64,000 nt of DNA from Streptomyces atroolivaceus (GTDB taxonomy: Bacteria; Actinomycetota; Actinomycetes; Streptomycetales; Streptomycetaceae), in contig NZ_JNXG01000002.1 in the NCBI RefSeq assembly GCF_000717025.1, forward strand, positions 1 to 64,000. Reading direction: 5' to 3'. Both the position numbers and the translations under genes were made by a program. The notes below the pieces were generated by a model. That model had not been told where the DNA came from. It saw only the letters and a program-made list of their open reading frames with translations, and searched no databases. Shown one piece after another: positions 24,386 to 32,361 of the stretch (positions within the stretch are counted from its first letter, which is position 1; each line of letters starts with the position of its first letter).

Positions 24386-25969
24386 TCAGCCCGCGTAACG
24401 GGCCTCGAAGGCGCGGAAGGACTGCTCCTGGCGCCACTCCAGCCGGGCCTTCGGGCTGTTCGCCAGCAGACGGGCGCAGCGCACCGACTGCTGCGCCTCG
24501 CACTCCTGGACCGGGCGGAAGCCCTGGCGCACGGGGTCGGGACGCCACAGGCTGCGGCCCGGCAGGAAGGCGTACTCCAAGGACGCCCGGGCCAGGTCCT
24601 TCAGCGCGGGGTAGTCGAGTCCGTAGGCGCGGGCCGCCCGGTGGTACTCCTGGCCGATGTCGCCGCGCGACACCCCCGGGTCGTCGGTGGAGAGCACCAC
24701 CGGGACTCCGTACTTCCGGTAGACGGGGAACGGATGATCGTCACCCTCGACCTGCAGGATCTGTGCGTTGCTGGTGAGCGGCACCTCGACGGCGATCTGG
24801 CGGCGGGCCATGTCGCGGGCCAGGCGCTGCCAGTCGTCCTCCTGTACGAGATCGACGCCGTGGCCGATGCGTTCGGCCTGGCCGGTGCGCACGGCGTCGT
24901 CGATGTGGAAGGTGAGGTCCTCGGGCTTCACCAGGCCGGGGACGAGCTCGCCGGCGTGCAGGGTGATGTGGGCGTCTGGGTAGACCCCGTGCAGGTGGTT
25001 CAGCATCCGCATGTGCAGGCGGTAGTCCCGCAGGGAGATCTCGCCGTCCTCCGGCTGGACCAGGTTCACGGCGACGAACCGCTGGTCGCGTTCGGCCAGG
25101 CGGAGGCCCAGGGCGATCTGGGTGAAGACGCGCTCCGGGGCGCTGTTGCGGGACACCTGGGAAACCCAGCGCACCGTGATCCGGCACGCCGGGGCGGGGG
25201 TGGTGGTCGCGCAGTGCGCCGTCTCGCGGAACTCCGCGTCGGCGCTGTCGGCCTCCTGCTTCGCAGCCGTCACCAGCTGGTCGAGCCTGCCACCGGCGAG
25301 GAGTTTGCGGTGCATGGAAGCCAGGTCCGCGTCCCAGCCGACGTCGGCGGCCAGCTGCCTGGCGCCCGCAGCGGCGGGGCTGACCATGGTTTCCAGGTAT
25401 GTCTGGTTCTGTGTCGCCGCGGTGCCTGCCACGTCGGCCAGCATCTTTCCACGGTGTGCCGTCGCGGCGCCGAACTTCCCGAACGTGGCGAAGAAGTGGT
25501 CGTGCCCCGATTCGCCCTCGGGAAAGTCCTGCATCGACCACGCCCGGACGATCTTCTGCCGGAAGCCGGCATCCGTGAGAGCGTCGGCGGCGGGCCGGGA
25601 GCCGGCGGCACACGGGGGCGCGACGGCGGTCATCGTGGCGTCGACACAGAGGCCGTCGTCGGCTGCGAGTTGGATGAGGGACTCGGTGCGTACCGCGCCG
25701 GACAGGTGATTGTGCAGGTCACCGCCCTTGGGCAGGTCCCGGAAGAAGCGGGTGGCCTGCTGCGGATGGGCCTTGAGCCAGGCGGCGGTGCGGGCCTCGG
25801 CGGGAGTGGCCGTCCGGGGCTGCGGTACGGGCGCGGTGGTGGCCGCCGATGCGGATGGTCCGGCGGGCAGGGACGCGGCGAGAGCCGCCGCAGCGAGCCC
25901 AGCGGCGGTCAACAACCGTCGGACGCGTGCTGAGTTGTGGAGTACGGAGATCACGCCTCGCATGATCAC
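24386..25969 (-). CDS. Secreted adenosine deaminase-like protein
   Basis: 527 aa (GTG 25969 or ATG 25963). A basic start and hydrophobic segment (LLTAAGLAAAALAASLPAG) followed by AxA sites predict secretion. TIM-barrel deaminase motifs: the metal pair GDLHNHLSGAV, TLHAGEL, the catalytic IGHGVDLV, and VVLSTDDPGVSRG. The length and signal resemble the secreted growth-factor/ADGF-like adenosine deaminases more than the ~340-aa cytosolic enzyme. It probably scavenges extracellular adenosine by converting it to inosine. Single gene. Confidence 0.9.
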   Translation of the reverse strand: MIMRGVISVLHNSARVRRLLTAAGLAAAALAASLPAGPSASAATTAPVPQPRTATPAEARTAAWLKAHPQQATRFFRDLPKGGDLHNHLSGAVRTESLIQLAADDGLCVDATMTAVAPPCAAGSRPAADALTDAGFRQKIVRAWSMQDFPEGESGHDHFFATFGKFGAATAHRGKMLADVAGTAATQNQTYLETMVSPAAAGARQLAADVGWDADLASMHRKLLAGGRLDQLVTAAKQEADSADAEFRETAHCATTTPAPACRITVRWVSQVSRNSAPERVFTQIALGLRLAERDQRFVAVNLVQPEDGEISLRDYRLHMRMLNHLHGVYPDAHITLHAGELVPGLVKPEDLTFHIDDAVRTGQAERIGHGVDLVQEDDWQRLARDMARRQIAVEVPLTSNAQILQVEGDDHPFPVYRKYGVPVVLSTDDPGVSRGDIGQEYHRAARAYGLDYPALKDLARASLEYAFLPGRSLWRPDPVRQGFRPVQECEAQQSVRCARLLANSPKARLEWRQEQSFRAFEARYAG

Positions 25970-26049
25970 GAAGAGCGGACGGCCTCGCCCCGGACCGCGT
26001 GGGAGGGGCCTCGGAAACCATCCGTCCGAGGGACAGCCAACCGCCCGGT

Positions 26050-26685
26050 TCAGGCACGGAGCTCCGGCGGGAAGCCGGTCCAGCGGAGGTCCGCCGGGAG
26101 GTGGCCCATGTCGTTGACCATGAGCAGGGACGCCGGCCTGCCGGGCGCGTAACGGATGACGGTCAGTGCGGCGTTGGCGTGGTTGAGGCCCATCCAGCGC
26201 CAGGCGGGCGCGTCGAGGGCATCCCGTACCAGCCAGGCGGCCAGGAAGGCGTGGGTGACGACCAGTTCATGGCGGGGCCCGTCGCCGTCCACAGGCCCTG
26301 TGAACCGTGCCTGCGCAGCGTCTGCCAGCTCCGGGCCCCGGCTGCGTTCGTCCGCGGGGAACTGCTCCACGAACGCGAGAGGCCGGTCCGCCGACTCGTT
26401 CGGGAGCTCTGCCCGGCGTGGGACGTACGGGATGTAGTCCCCGGCCGCCTCCGAGACCTGCAGCGGGATGTCCCGCCCGAGCCGCTGATGGACCAGCCGG
26501 GCGGTCTGCGTGGCGCGGGGGAGTGGGCCGTGGTGGACGGCGGACAGCGGTACGCCCCGGAGCCGCTCGCCGAGCAGGGCGGCCTGGCGCCTACCCCGCT
26601 CCGTCAGCTCGGTCTCGTCCGGTGACGCCTCGCCGTGCCGGGCGATGTAGAGGAAGCGGGTCGACGCCGAGGTCGCGGTGGTCAT
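26050..26685 (-). CDS. Histidine phosphatase family protein
   Basis: 211 aa from the ATG at 26685 (AGAAAGG 6 bases upstream); in-frame codons beyond are spurious. The phosphoglycerate-mutase-like core is present: LYIARHGEASPDETELTERG with the catalytic RHGE, HHGPLPRATQTA, and the second His in ELVVTHAFLAAWLV. Substrate unknown; streptomycete members hydrolyse various phosphomonoesters. Divergent from the ESX-like operon, with 196 bases between. Confidence 0.9.
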   Translation of the reverse strand: MTTATSASTRFLYIARHGEASPDETELTERGRRQAALLGERLRGVPLSAVHHGPLPRATQTARLVHQRLGRDIPLQVSEAAGDYIPYVPRRAELPNESADRPLAFVEQFPADERSRGPELADAAQARFTGPVDGDGPRHELVVTHAFLAAWLVRDALDAPAWRWMGLNHANAALTVIRYAPGRPASLLMVNDMGHLPADLRWTGFPPELRA

Positions 26686-26881
26686 GGTGGCCTTTCTGCT
26701 GGTCCGGTGGATGTCGGGGTGGACGGGTGGCGCCCCCGGGTCGGTTCCGGGTCGCGCGTTCGGGTGATGTCGGCGGGGGCGGTTCCTTGTGGGGACCGGG
26801 GTGCGACTCACGCCACCGGTATGCCCGGCGTGTCGGGTACGCCACGTTTGGCACAGTGCCGCTCCGTGACCGAGGAACGGG

Positions 26882-27268
26882 GTGAGCGGCATGACCGTGG
26901 TGCACGGAACGAGTGATCCGGCGGGACCGTCCGGCGGGGGTGGTTGCGGGCCGAGGCTGAAGCACAGCGACGGGCCCTGGCTCCGGGCCGCCGGGGGTGC
27001 GGAGGAGCTGGTGACTCATCTGGGGCCGGTACGGCATGACTTGGCATCGGCGCACGGGGGACTGCGGGCGGGGGCGGGCCGGCTGACGGCGCTCGCGGAG
27101 CTGGCGGCCGTAAGGGAGTCCTGGGAGCGGCGGATCCAGGCCGCGCAGGGGGAGTGCGGCAGCCTGGCGGGCAAGCTGCGGGAGGTCGCGCGTATCCAGG
27201 GCGCCACGGACGAGGCCGCCAGGTCGTCCCTTGCCGCGGTGGCCCCGTGCAAGGGCGACGAGCGGTGA
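26882..27268 (+). CDS. Small helical ESX/WXG100-like protein
   Basis: 128 aa from a GTG with AGGAA 4-5 bases upstream; ATG at 26891 is possible. After a Gly-rich N-terminus it is nearly all helical, with ELVTHLGPVRHDL and AAVRESWERRIQAAQGEC resembling a WXG100-type hairpin. It overlaps the DUF1023 hydrolase gene by 4 bases (GTGA). Such pairs are proposed type VII secretion substrates or chaperones in actinobacteria. No ESX machinery is in the window, and the family assignment rests on shape and context. Confidence 0.65.
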   Translation: MSGMTVVHGTSDPAGPSGGGGCGPRLKHSDGPWLRAAGGAEELVTHLGPVRHDLASAHGGLRAGAGRLTALAELAAVRESWERRIQAAQGECGSLAGKLREVARIQGATDEAARSSLAAVAPCKGDER

Positions 27269-29058
27269 CTCCGACGCTGACCTGGGCGCAGTTACGGGAT
27301 CTGAAATGCGCCGAGCTCGAGGGCGCGGCCGACGGGTGGGGCAGGTCGAGCAACCGGGCCGACGCGGCGCGGGACCGCATCGAGCAGCAGTTGCTCACCG
27401 GGCTCCGCGACACGCAGGAGGGCGAGGCGGCACAGGCGGCGGTCGCACGGCTGCGGCAGCTGGGGCGGAACTTCCAGTACGTGTACACCGAGTGCGGGCT
27501 GCTCCGTACGACGCTGAACTCCCTGGCCCACGAGGTGAAGACCCAACAGCGGGTGCTCAAGGAGGCGCTGGACGACGCGGCCGCGCTGAAGTTCACGGTG
27601 CACGCCGACGGGTCGGTGACCTACCCGGCGGGGGGCGAAGGGCTCATCGACGGTGCACCGCTGTGGGGAGGGACGGCGTCGTCGAGCGGGGCTCCTGGGC
27701 TGCTACCGCCTTCCGGCCTGGTCGCACCGAACCCCCACGCGGCCAGGGCCCAGGACATCGCGGACCGGGTGACCGGGGCGGTGCGGGCGGCGGCCGAGAT
27801 CGACTGGCGGTATGCGGGGATCCTGCGCCGGCTGAGGGCGGAGGAGGGCCTGAAGGTCCCGGACTCCACATGGAAGGACGCGGCGGGCGACGCGGCGGAG
27901 GTCCGTGATGCGGCGGGGGCGTACCTCAAGGACGCCATCCCGCACGATGCGTCTCCTGCGGAGCGGCGCGACTGGTGGGCGGGGCTGACGCAGGAGCAGC
28001 GCGAGGAGTACCTCGCGGTGTACCCGGACCAGATCGGGAACCTGGACGGAATCCCGGCGCTGGTACGCGACGCGGCCAACCGGGACAACCTGCAGCTGCT
28101 GATCGGCAAGCTGGAGGGGCGGGACGACGAGAAGTCGGTCACGCAGCTGGCGGGGCTGAGGGAGATCGACCGGCAGTTGGGGGCGGCGGCCAAACCGGGG
28201 GAGCCGCCGATGTTCCTTCTGGGCGTCAGTGACGAGGGGAATGGACGAGCGATCGTCTCGTACGGCAATCCGGATACGGCGAAGAATGTTGCGGCGTACG
28301 TGCCCGGCCTGAATACTTCGTTGGACGAGGATTTCGCGAAGAACGACCTCAAGCGTGCTTTGGACACTGCTAAGGGTGCCCGATACCACGATCCCTCGAG
28401 TGCTGCAGTTGCCTGGCTAGGGTACGACGCGCCGCAGGCGATCGACGGACTCAGTAGCTTGGCAGTAGCTGGCGACGGGCGAGCGGTAGAGGGTGGTAGA
28501 CGCCTAAGCGAGTTTACGGCAGGGCTGTCCGCGACGAACGAGAATGATGACCTCCACTTGACGGCCATCGGTCACTCCTACGGATCTCGCACAGTGGGTG
28601 CGGCGACGCAACAGGGTAGCGGCATTCCTGGAGTTGATGACATCGTTTTAGTCGGCAGCCCGGGGGTGGGTGTCGACCATGCCGAAGATCTTGGAGTAGG
28701 GAAAGGGCATGTGTTCGTCGGGGCGGCAGAGAACGACGTGGTGACGATATTGCCGTCGAAGCAGCAGGCGGCAGCCGGGGTAGCAGGATCTCTGTTCGGT
28801 CCATTTGCCTATGTCGCAGGCGACCTTGCAGATCAAGGAGATGATGATCTCTGGTTCGGCAGGGATCCGGCGAGCGAGTCATTCGGCGCTAAACGCTTCC
28901 GCGTTGACGACGGCCCTGGCTTGGTAGGAGGTGCAGGGCCTTCTATCGCCGCGCACTCGCAGTATTTTGACCCGAAGAGAGACGCGGCGTCAGCGCATAA
29001 CATCTCACTCATCTCTGCAGGGCGTTCGGATAAAATCAACACCCAGGAGTATCGATGA
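27265..29058 (+). CDS. DUF1023 alpha/beta hydrolase, putative secreted effector; two TTA codons
   Basis: 597 aa from the GTG at 27265. An N-terminal helical domain (~1-130) resembles WXG-type secretion targeting regions (LTWAQLRDLK; WGRSSNRADAARDRI). A linker leads to a middle helical region and then an alpha/beta hydrolase: LTAIGHSYGSRTVG (nucleophile Ser), DDIVLVGSPGVGV, and a late His in IAAHSQYFD. From about 28240 base composition drops and codons become mixed, unlike the first 950 bases. TTA leucine codons occur at codon 10 (27292-27294) and codon 462 (28648-28650), so translation probably needs the bldA tRNA. It overlaps the lipoprotein gene by 4 bases. Confidence 0.85.
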   Translation: MTPTLTWAQLRDLKCAELEGAADGWGRSSNRADAARDRIEQQLLTGLRDTQEGEAAQAAVARLRQLGRNFQYVYTECGLLRTTLNSLAHEVKTQQRVLKEALDDAAALKFTVHADGSVTYPAGGEGLIDGAPLWGGTASSSGAPGLLPPSGLVAPNPHAARAQDIADRVTGAVRAAAEIDWRYAGILRRLRAEEGLKVPDSTWKDAAGDAAEVRDAAGAYLKDAIPHDASPAERRDWWAGLTQEQREEYLAVYPDQIGNLDGIPALVRDAANRDNLQLLIGKLEGRDDEKSVTQLAGLREIDRQLGAAAKPGEPPMFLLGVSDEGNGRAIVSYGNPDTAKNVAAYVPGLNTSLDEDFAKNDLKRALDTAKGARYHDPSSAAVAWLGYDAPQAIDGLSSLAVAGDGRAVEGGRRLSEFTAGLSATNENDDLHLTAIGHSYGSRTVGAATQQGSGIPGVDDIVLVGSPGVGVDHAEDLGVGKGHVFVGAAENDVVTILPSKQQAAAGVAGSLFGPFAYVAGDLADQGDDDLWFGRDPASESFGAKRFRVDDGPGLVGGAGPSIAAHSQYFDPKRDAASAHNISLISAGRSDKINTQEYR

Positions 29059-29615
29059 ATGGCAGAACTTTTGCATCGATCTTTTGCTTGGCCGCTGCGC
29101 TACTACTCGCGGGTTGCGCATACGCCCTTGACCCCCTGAGGGGGAGCGAGAAGCCTAAAATGAACATGCAGCAGGCCGCACAACGAGCGGACGACATTCT
29201 TGATGGTCTCCTAGGAGATATTCATCCGGAAGTGAAGTGGACCCACGACACCACCAGCGTCGGAAGTTGCGACGTAACCAGAAGGCGCGCCGTCATGACC
29301 ATCGTGTCAGCGGAGCGCAGAGGTAACTTCCTGGGCGTAGTGGAGCGCGCCTGGCGCAGCAGTGGGTACCGGATGAAGTCCATCAACAATGACCCGGACG
29401 TCCCGGCAATCTTTGCGCAGACGCAGGACGGGTTCGGTGTCAGCCTGATCGTCGGAGGCGAAGGGCAAGTGTTCTTCGAGGTCGACACCCCCTGCGTAGC
29501 GGAGTCCGAAGTGGCCGAGTCCACCACCCGGGCGACCGCACCCACCTACGAGGGCATGGAGCACATCCCCCGCCCCAACATCCGCTCCCCCTTCTGGTCC
29601 GCCGGCGCCCCCTGA
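29055..29615 (+). CDS. Putative lipoprotein, 186 aa
   Basis: 186 aa with a lipoprotein signal: MNGRTFASIF then LAAALLLAGC, lipobox Cys21. The mature part is soluble, with paired strands (GSCDVTRRRAVMTIVS; FGVSLIVGGEGQVFFEVDTP) and a C-terminal low-complexity tail. No family recognised. It overlaps the hydrolase gene by 4 bases and shares its lower GC content, suggesting both arrived together. Position and cell-surface location would suit an immunity or accessory protein for the hydrolase, but that is inference. Confidence 0.82.
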   Translation: MNGRTFASIFCLAAALLLAGCAYALDPLRGSEKPKMNMQQAAQRADDILDGLLGDIHPEVKWTHDTTSVGSCDVTRRRAVMTIVSAERRGNFLGVVERAWRSSGYRMKSINNDPDVPAIFAQTQDGFGVSLIVGGEGQVFFEVDTPCVAESEVAESTTRATAPTYEGMEHIPRPNIRSPFWSAGAP

Positions 29616-29697
29616 CCCCCCGTAGCCGCCCCTGACGCCCCCTCATGCACCCATCCGTCCGTACACACCAGCGAATCGCGTCGTGAACCACGCCCGA

Positions 29698-30720
29698 ATG
29701 GGGGATGGTTGGGGGGTGCGGAAATACTGGGTGTTCGTCGGCGGTGGGATCGGGCTGGGCCTGTGCTTCATCGCCCTGCTCGTCGTCGGTACGTACTCCG
29801 CCGCCGCCGGGATCGCCGGGGCGGGCGGGGCCGTCGGGTTGGCCAAGGGGGCGGTGCCCGCGCGGTACCAGCCGCTCGTGGAGAAGTGGGGCAACCTCTG
29901 CCCGGCCATCAACCCCGCTCTCTTGGCGGCGCAGTTGTACCAGGAGAGTGGCTGGAATCCGCGCGCCCAGAGTCATGCCGCAGCACAGGGCATCGCGCAG
30001 TTCATTCCCGGGACCTGGGCCTCGCACGGCATCGACGGGGACAAGGACGGGGACCGGGACGTATGGGATCCGGCCGACGCGATCCCGTCCGCCGCGTCGT
30101 ACGACTGCGAGCTCGCCGGGTACGTCCGGAAGGTGCCGGGTGACCCGACCGACAACATGCTCGCCGCGTACAACGCGGGCGCCTACCGGGTGATCCAGTC
30201 GGGCGGGGTGCCCAGGATCAGCGAGACGCAGAATTACGTCAAGATCATCCGGTCCCTGGAGAAGAGCTTCGCCAAGCCGGTCGGCCGGGTGCAGCCCTCG
30301 CAGCAGGCGGCCGGGGCGATCTACTTCGCGCAGGAGAAGCTCGGCACCCCCTACCTCTGGGGCGGGAACGGCACGGCCGACCAGGGGGGCCGGTTCGACT
30401 GTTCCGGGCTGACTCAGGCCGCGTACCGGACGGTGGACATCGAGCTGCCCCGGGTGGCCAACGATCAGTACAACGCCGGGCCGCACCCTTCCAGGGACGA
30501 GCTCCTTCCCGGTGACCTGGTGTTCTTTTCGGACGATCTGAACAACTCGCGGGCGATCCGGCACGTGGGCCTCTACGTCGGCGGCGGCTACATGATCAAC
30601 GCGCCGTACACCGGTGCGGTGATCCGGTTCGACAAGATCGACACCCCGGACTACTTCGGTGCGACAAGGGTCACCAAGGACGGCGCTGCGGCCCTCCCGA
30701 CCGCGCTCCCGGAAAGCTGA
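29698..30720 (+). CDS. Bifunctional lytic transglycosylase / NlpC-P60 peptidoglycan hydrolase
   Basis: About 340 aa; ATG 29698 is given, GTG 29683 or GTG 29716 are alternatives (a G-rich stretch precedes the last). One N-terminal membrane helix (VFVGGGIGLGLCFIALLVV) anchors it. An SLT domain follows (LLAAQLYQESGWNP with catalytic Glu, AAQGIAQFIPGTW, NMLAAYNAGAY). A C-terminal NlpC/P60 domain has FDCSGLTQAAY (Cys), RHVGLYVGGG (His) and a third polar residue further on. This two-domain type serves as the VirB1/TcpG-like wall-opening enzyme of Gram-positive T4SS. By recalled synteny it belongs just beyond the T4SS-like cluster. Confidence 0.92.
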   Translation: MGDGWGVRKYWVFVGGGIGLGLCFIALLVVGTYSAAAGIAGAGGAVGLAKGAVPARYQPLVEKWGNLCPAINPALLAAQLYQESGWNPRAQSHAAAQGIAQFIPGTWASHGIDGDKDGDRDVWDPADAIPSAASYDCELAGYVRKVPGDPTDNMLAAYNAGAYRVIQSGGVPRISETQNYVKIIRSLEKSFAKPVGRVQPSQQAAGAIYFAQEKLGTPYLWGGNGTADQGGRFDCSGLTQAAYRTVDIELPRVANDQYNAGPHPSRDELLPGDLVFFSDDLNNSRAIRHVGLYVGGGYMINAPYTGAVIRFDKIDTPDYFGATRVTKDGAAALPTALPES

Positions 30721-31020
30721 CGGGCAGTCGGCCATGGCCGGAACTCTCCGTGAAGCCCGGGCCCTGAGCTGCGACGATGAGTCACTCTTCGATAACGTCA
30801 TGGTGATCATTCGGTGGAGAACGGAACGTACGCAGCTGACAGGCCGTTCCCTGGACTGGGACAGATGCGCACATGACCATGCGTGACTGCCCGGACCAGT
30901 CGGGCGCGACGGCATCATGGCGTGGCGCGGCACTGAATCCGCACCGACCACGGGGGTCAGACCAAGGCGACGCACGCCGTTGTGCGTCGCAGCAGCAGAC
31001 AAGGCAAGGGGCCGCGGCAG
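30721..31020 (+). other. 300-bp intergenic region before the PAP2 gene
   Basis: No plausible ORF on either strand. It must carry the promoter for the PAP2 phosphatase gene. A short AT-richer patch (about 30785-30830) is the best candidate region, but I could not assign a confident -35/-10 pair. No terminator hairpin with a T run follows the hydrolase stop. Confidence 0.45.
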
Positions 31021-31752
31021 ATGGCTGGACTCGCACTCGATGGGTCGAACCCCGATGTCGGCCTGCTCTACGACATCAATGGGCTGGCGAAGGCCGCTCC
31101 GACCTGGTTCGACCGGGTCATGGAGTTCGTCGGTGAATTCGGGATCATGTTCGCCATGGTCCTGGTGGTCCTGTGGTGCTGGTGGAGCGTGCGCCGACGC
31201 GGGACGACCGAAGACTCGGTGACGGCGGTTGCCGGGCTCGTGTGGGCGCCTCTGGCCGCCGGGATCGCGTTGCTCATCAACATCCCGATCCGCGGCTTCG
31301 TGGAGAGGCCCCGGCCGTTCTTCGACCACAAGGGGCTCGAAGTCCTGGTCAAGGGCAAGACCGACTTCTCCTTCGTGAGTGACCACGCGACGATGGCGAT
31401 GGCGATCGCGGTGGGGCTCTTCGTGGCCAACAGGAAGTTCGGCCTGGTGGCGATCGGGCTGGCGCTGCTGGAGGGCTTCTGCCGCGTCTACATGGGCGTG
31501 CACTACCCCACCGACGTGATCGGTGGCCTGGCTCTCGGTACGGCGGTGGCGTTGCTGCTCGCCCCGCTCGCGATGATGCTGCTGACGCCCGTGGTGGGGG
31601 CCGTGGCCCGCGCCGGAAAGGTCGGCCGCCTCGTCCGCTCGGGCGGAGCGGTCGCCACGGCGGACGGGCGGGGTGAGGCGCGCGGGATTCCTGAGCCGAG
31701 CCCGGGGTCCGGCCGTGGTGACGGGGCCGGTGAGAGGGACCTCGCCGCGTAG
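31021..31752 (+). CDS. PAP2-family membrane phosphatase
   Basis: 243 aa from the ATG at 31021 with AAGGGG ~9 bases upstream. Five to six membrane helices. The three phosphatase motifs are present: FVERPRPF (KxxxxxxRP-like), SFVSDHATM (PSxH-like with the catalytic His), and CRVYMGVHYPTDV (SRxxxxxHxxxD-like). Acts on lipid phosphates such as undecaprenyl pyrophosphate or phosphatidic acid; the exact substrate is unknown. A hairpin at 31772-31797 probably terminates it. Confidence 0.92.
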   Translation: MAGLALDGSNPDVGLLYDINGLAKAAPTWFDRVMEFVGEFGIMFAMVLVVLWCWWSVRRRGTTEDSVTAVAGLVWAPLAAGIALLINIPIRGFVERPRPFFDHKGLEVLVKGKTDFSFVSDHATMAMAIAVGLFVANRKFGLVAIGLALLEGFCRVYMGVHYPTDVIGGLALGTAVALLLAPLAMMLLTPVVGAVARAGKVGRLVRSGGAVATADGRGEARGIPEPSPGSGRGDGAGERDLAA

Positions 31753-31771
31753 GCGGAGCGGTTCGAGCGTG

Positions 31772-31797
31772 AGGGGTGTCCCGCCGGGGGCACCCCT
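31772..31797 (+). terminator. Hairpin after the PAP2 gene
   Basis: AGGGGTG (31772-31778) pairs with CACCCCT (31791-31797), with an inner CCC/GGG extension. No long T tract, but it lies 20 bases after the stop codon, a typical position for streptomycete terminators. Confidence 0.55.
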
Positions 31798-31812
31798 TCT
31801 GCGTGCCCCACA

Positions 31813-31906
31813 GGCCCCCGTGTCCGCACCGGCCCCCGTACCTGCACCGGCCCCCGTGTGTCCGGTAAGGGAGACACGGCAGGCCCGGGAGACACGGCAG
31901 GCTCGG
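31813..31906. repeat. Two adjacent 18-bp-period tandem repeats
   Basis: Three units beginning GGCCCCCGT start at 31813, 31831 and 31849 (18-bp spacing), followed by two units of GAGACACGGCAGGCYCGG at 31871-31888 and 31889-31906 that differ by one base. The 18-bp period preserves reading frame, and one rightward frame reads (APVxAP)n then (RETRQA)2, but no convincing start or RBS was found. The rest of 31798-31992 has no gene. Confidence 0.7.
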
Positions 31907-31992
31907 GAGGTCCGGGAGCCCCGGGTGCCCCCGTTAGCCCGGGTGGCGACAGAGGCCCTCGCCGTCCTCGAGCGGCGGCTGCGGGCAGCGCT

Positions 31993-32208
31993 CTAGCGGG
32001 GTTTCTCCTGGTGCGAGCGCGACGAGCCGGACGCGTGCGACGAGCGGTGCTCCTCCGCGTCGGTACGGGCCCGGTCGCGGGAGCGCCGGGCAGGGCCTGA
32101 CCAGCCGCAGGCGCAGCGGGCGAGGCAGAACGAGCCCCGTTCGACGGTCGTGGTGGTGTGCGTAGGCGTGGGGCTGTGGACGGGGGAGTCCGAGGGGTCC
32201 TGATACAC
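31993..32208 (-). CDS. Small Cys-containing hypothetical protein
   Basis: 71 aa from the GTG at 32208 (VYQDPSDSP). The central FCLARCACGWSGPARRSRDRA with a C-x3-C-x-C-GW pattern and the Arg-rich helix recur in small streptomycete proteins of unknown function, so I consider it real despite its size. The cysteines might bind zinc. Longer in-frame extension to 33087 is antisense to the lipoprotein gene and rejected. No strong RBS. Confidence 0.6.
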   Translation of the reverse strand: MYQDPSDSPVHSPTPTHTTTTVERGSFCLARCACGWSGPARRSRDRARTDAEEHRSSHASGSSRSHQEKPR

Positions 32209-32361
32209 GCGTCCACGGTACCGGGGGCGTCCTGCGGCAGTCAGGGAGTGGGCCGATCGGCTGCCGGAAGGGCCCGGGTGGCGTGACGGGGTGCCCCGGC
32301 CGTCGTTAGGCGAGACGGGCGGGAACTCGGTCAGGTGTACGTCGTTGGGGGTTGGCAGGCG

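Noticed and set aside
26882..29615. Complete type VII secretion locus
   Set aside because: Only a WXG100-like protein, a DUF1023 hydrolase and a lipoprotein are present; no EccC/EccD/MycP-like genes occur in the window.
31673..31996. Rightward frame with APVxAP and RETRQA repeats
   Set aside because: Overlaps the PAP2 gene end and its terminator, with no convincing start; kept only as a repeat.
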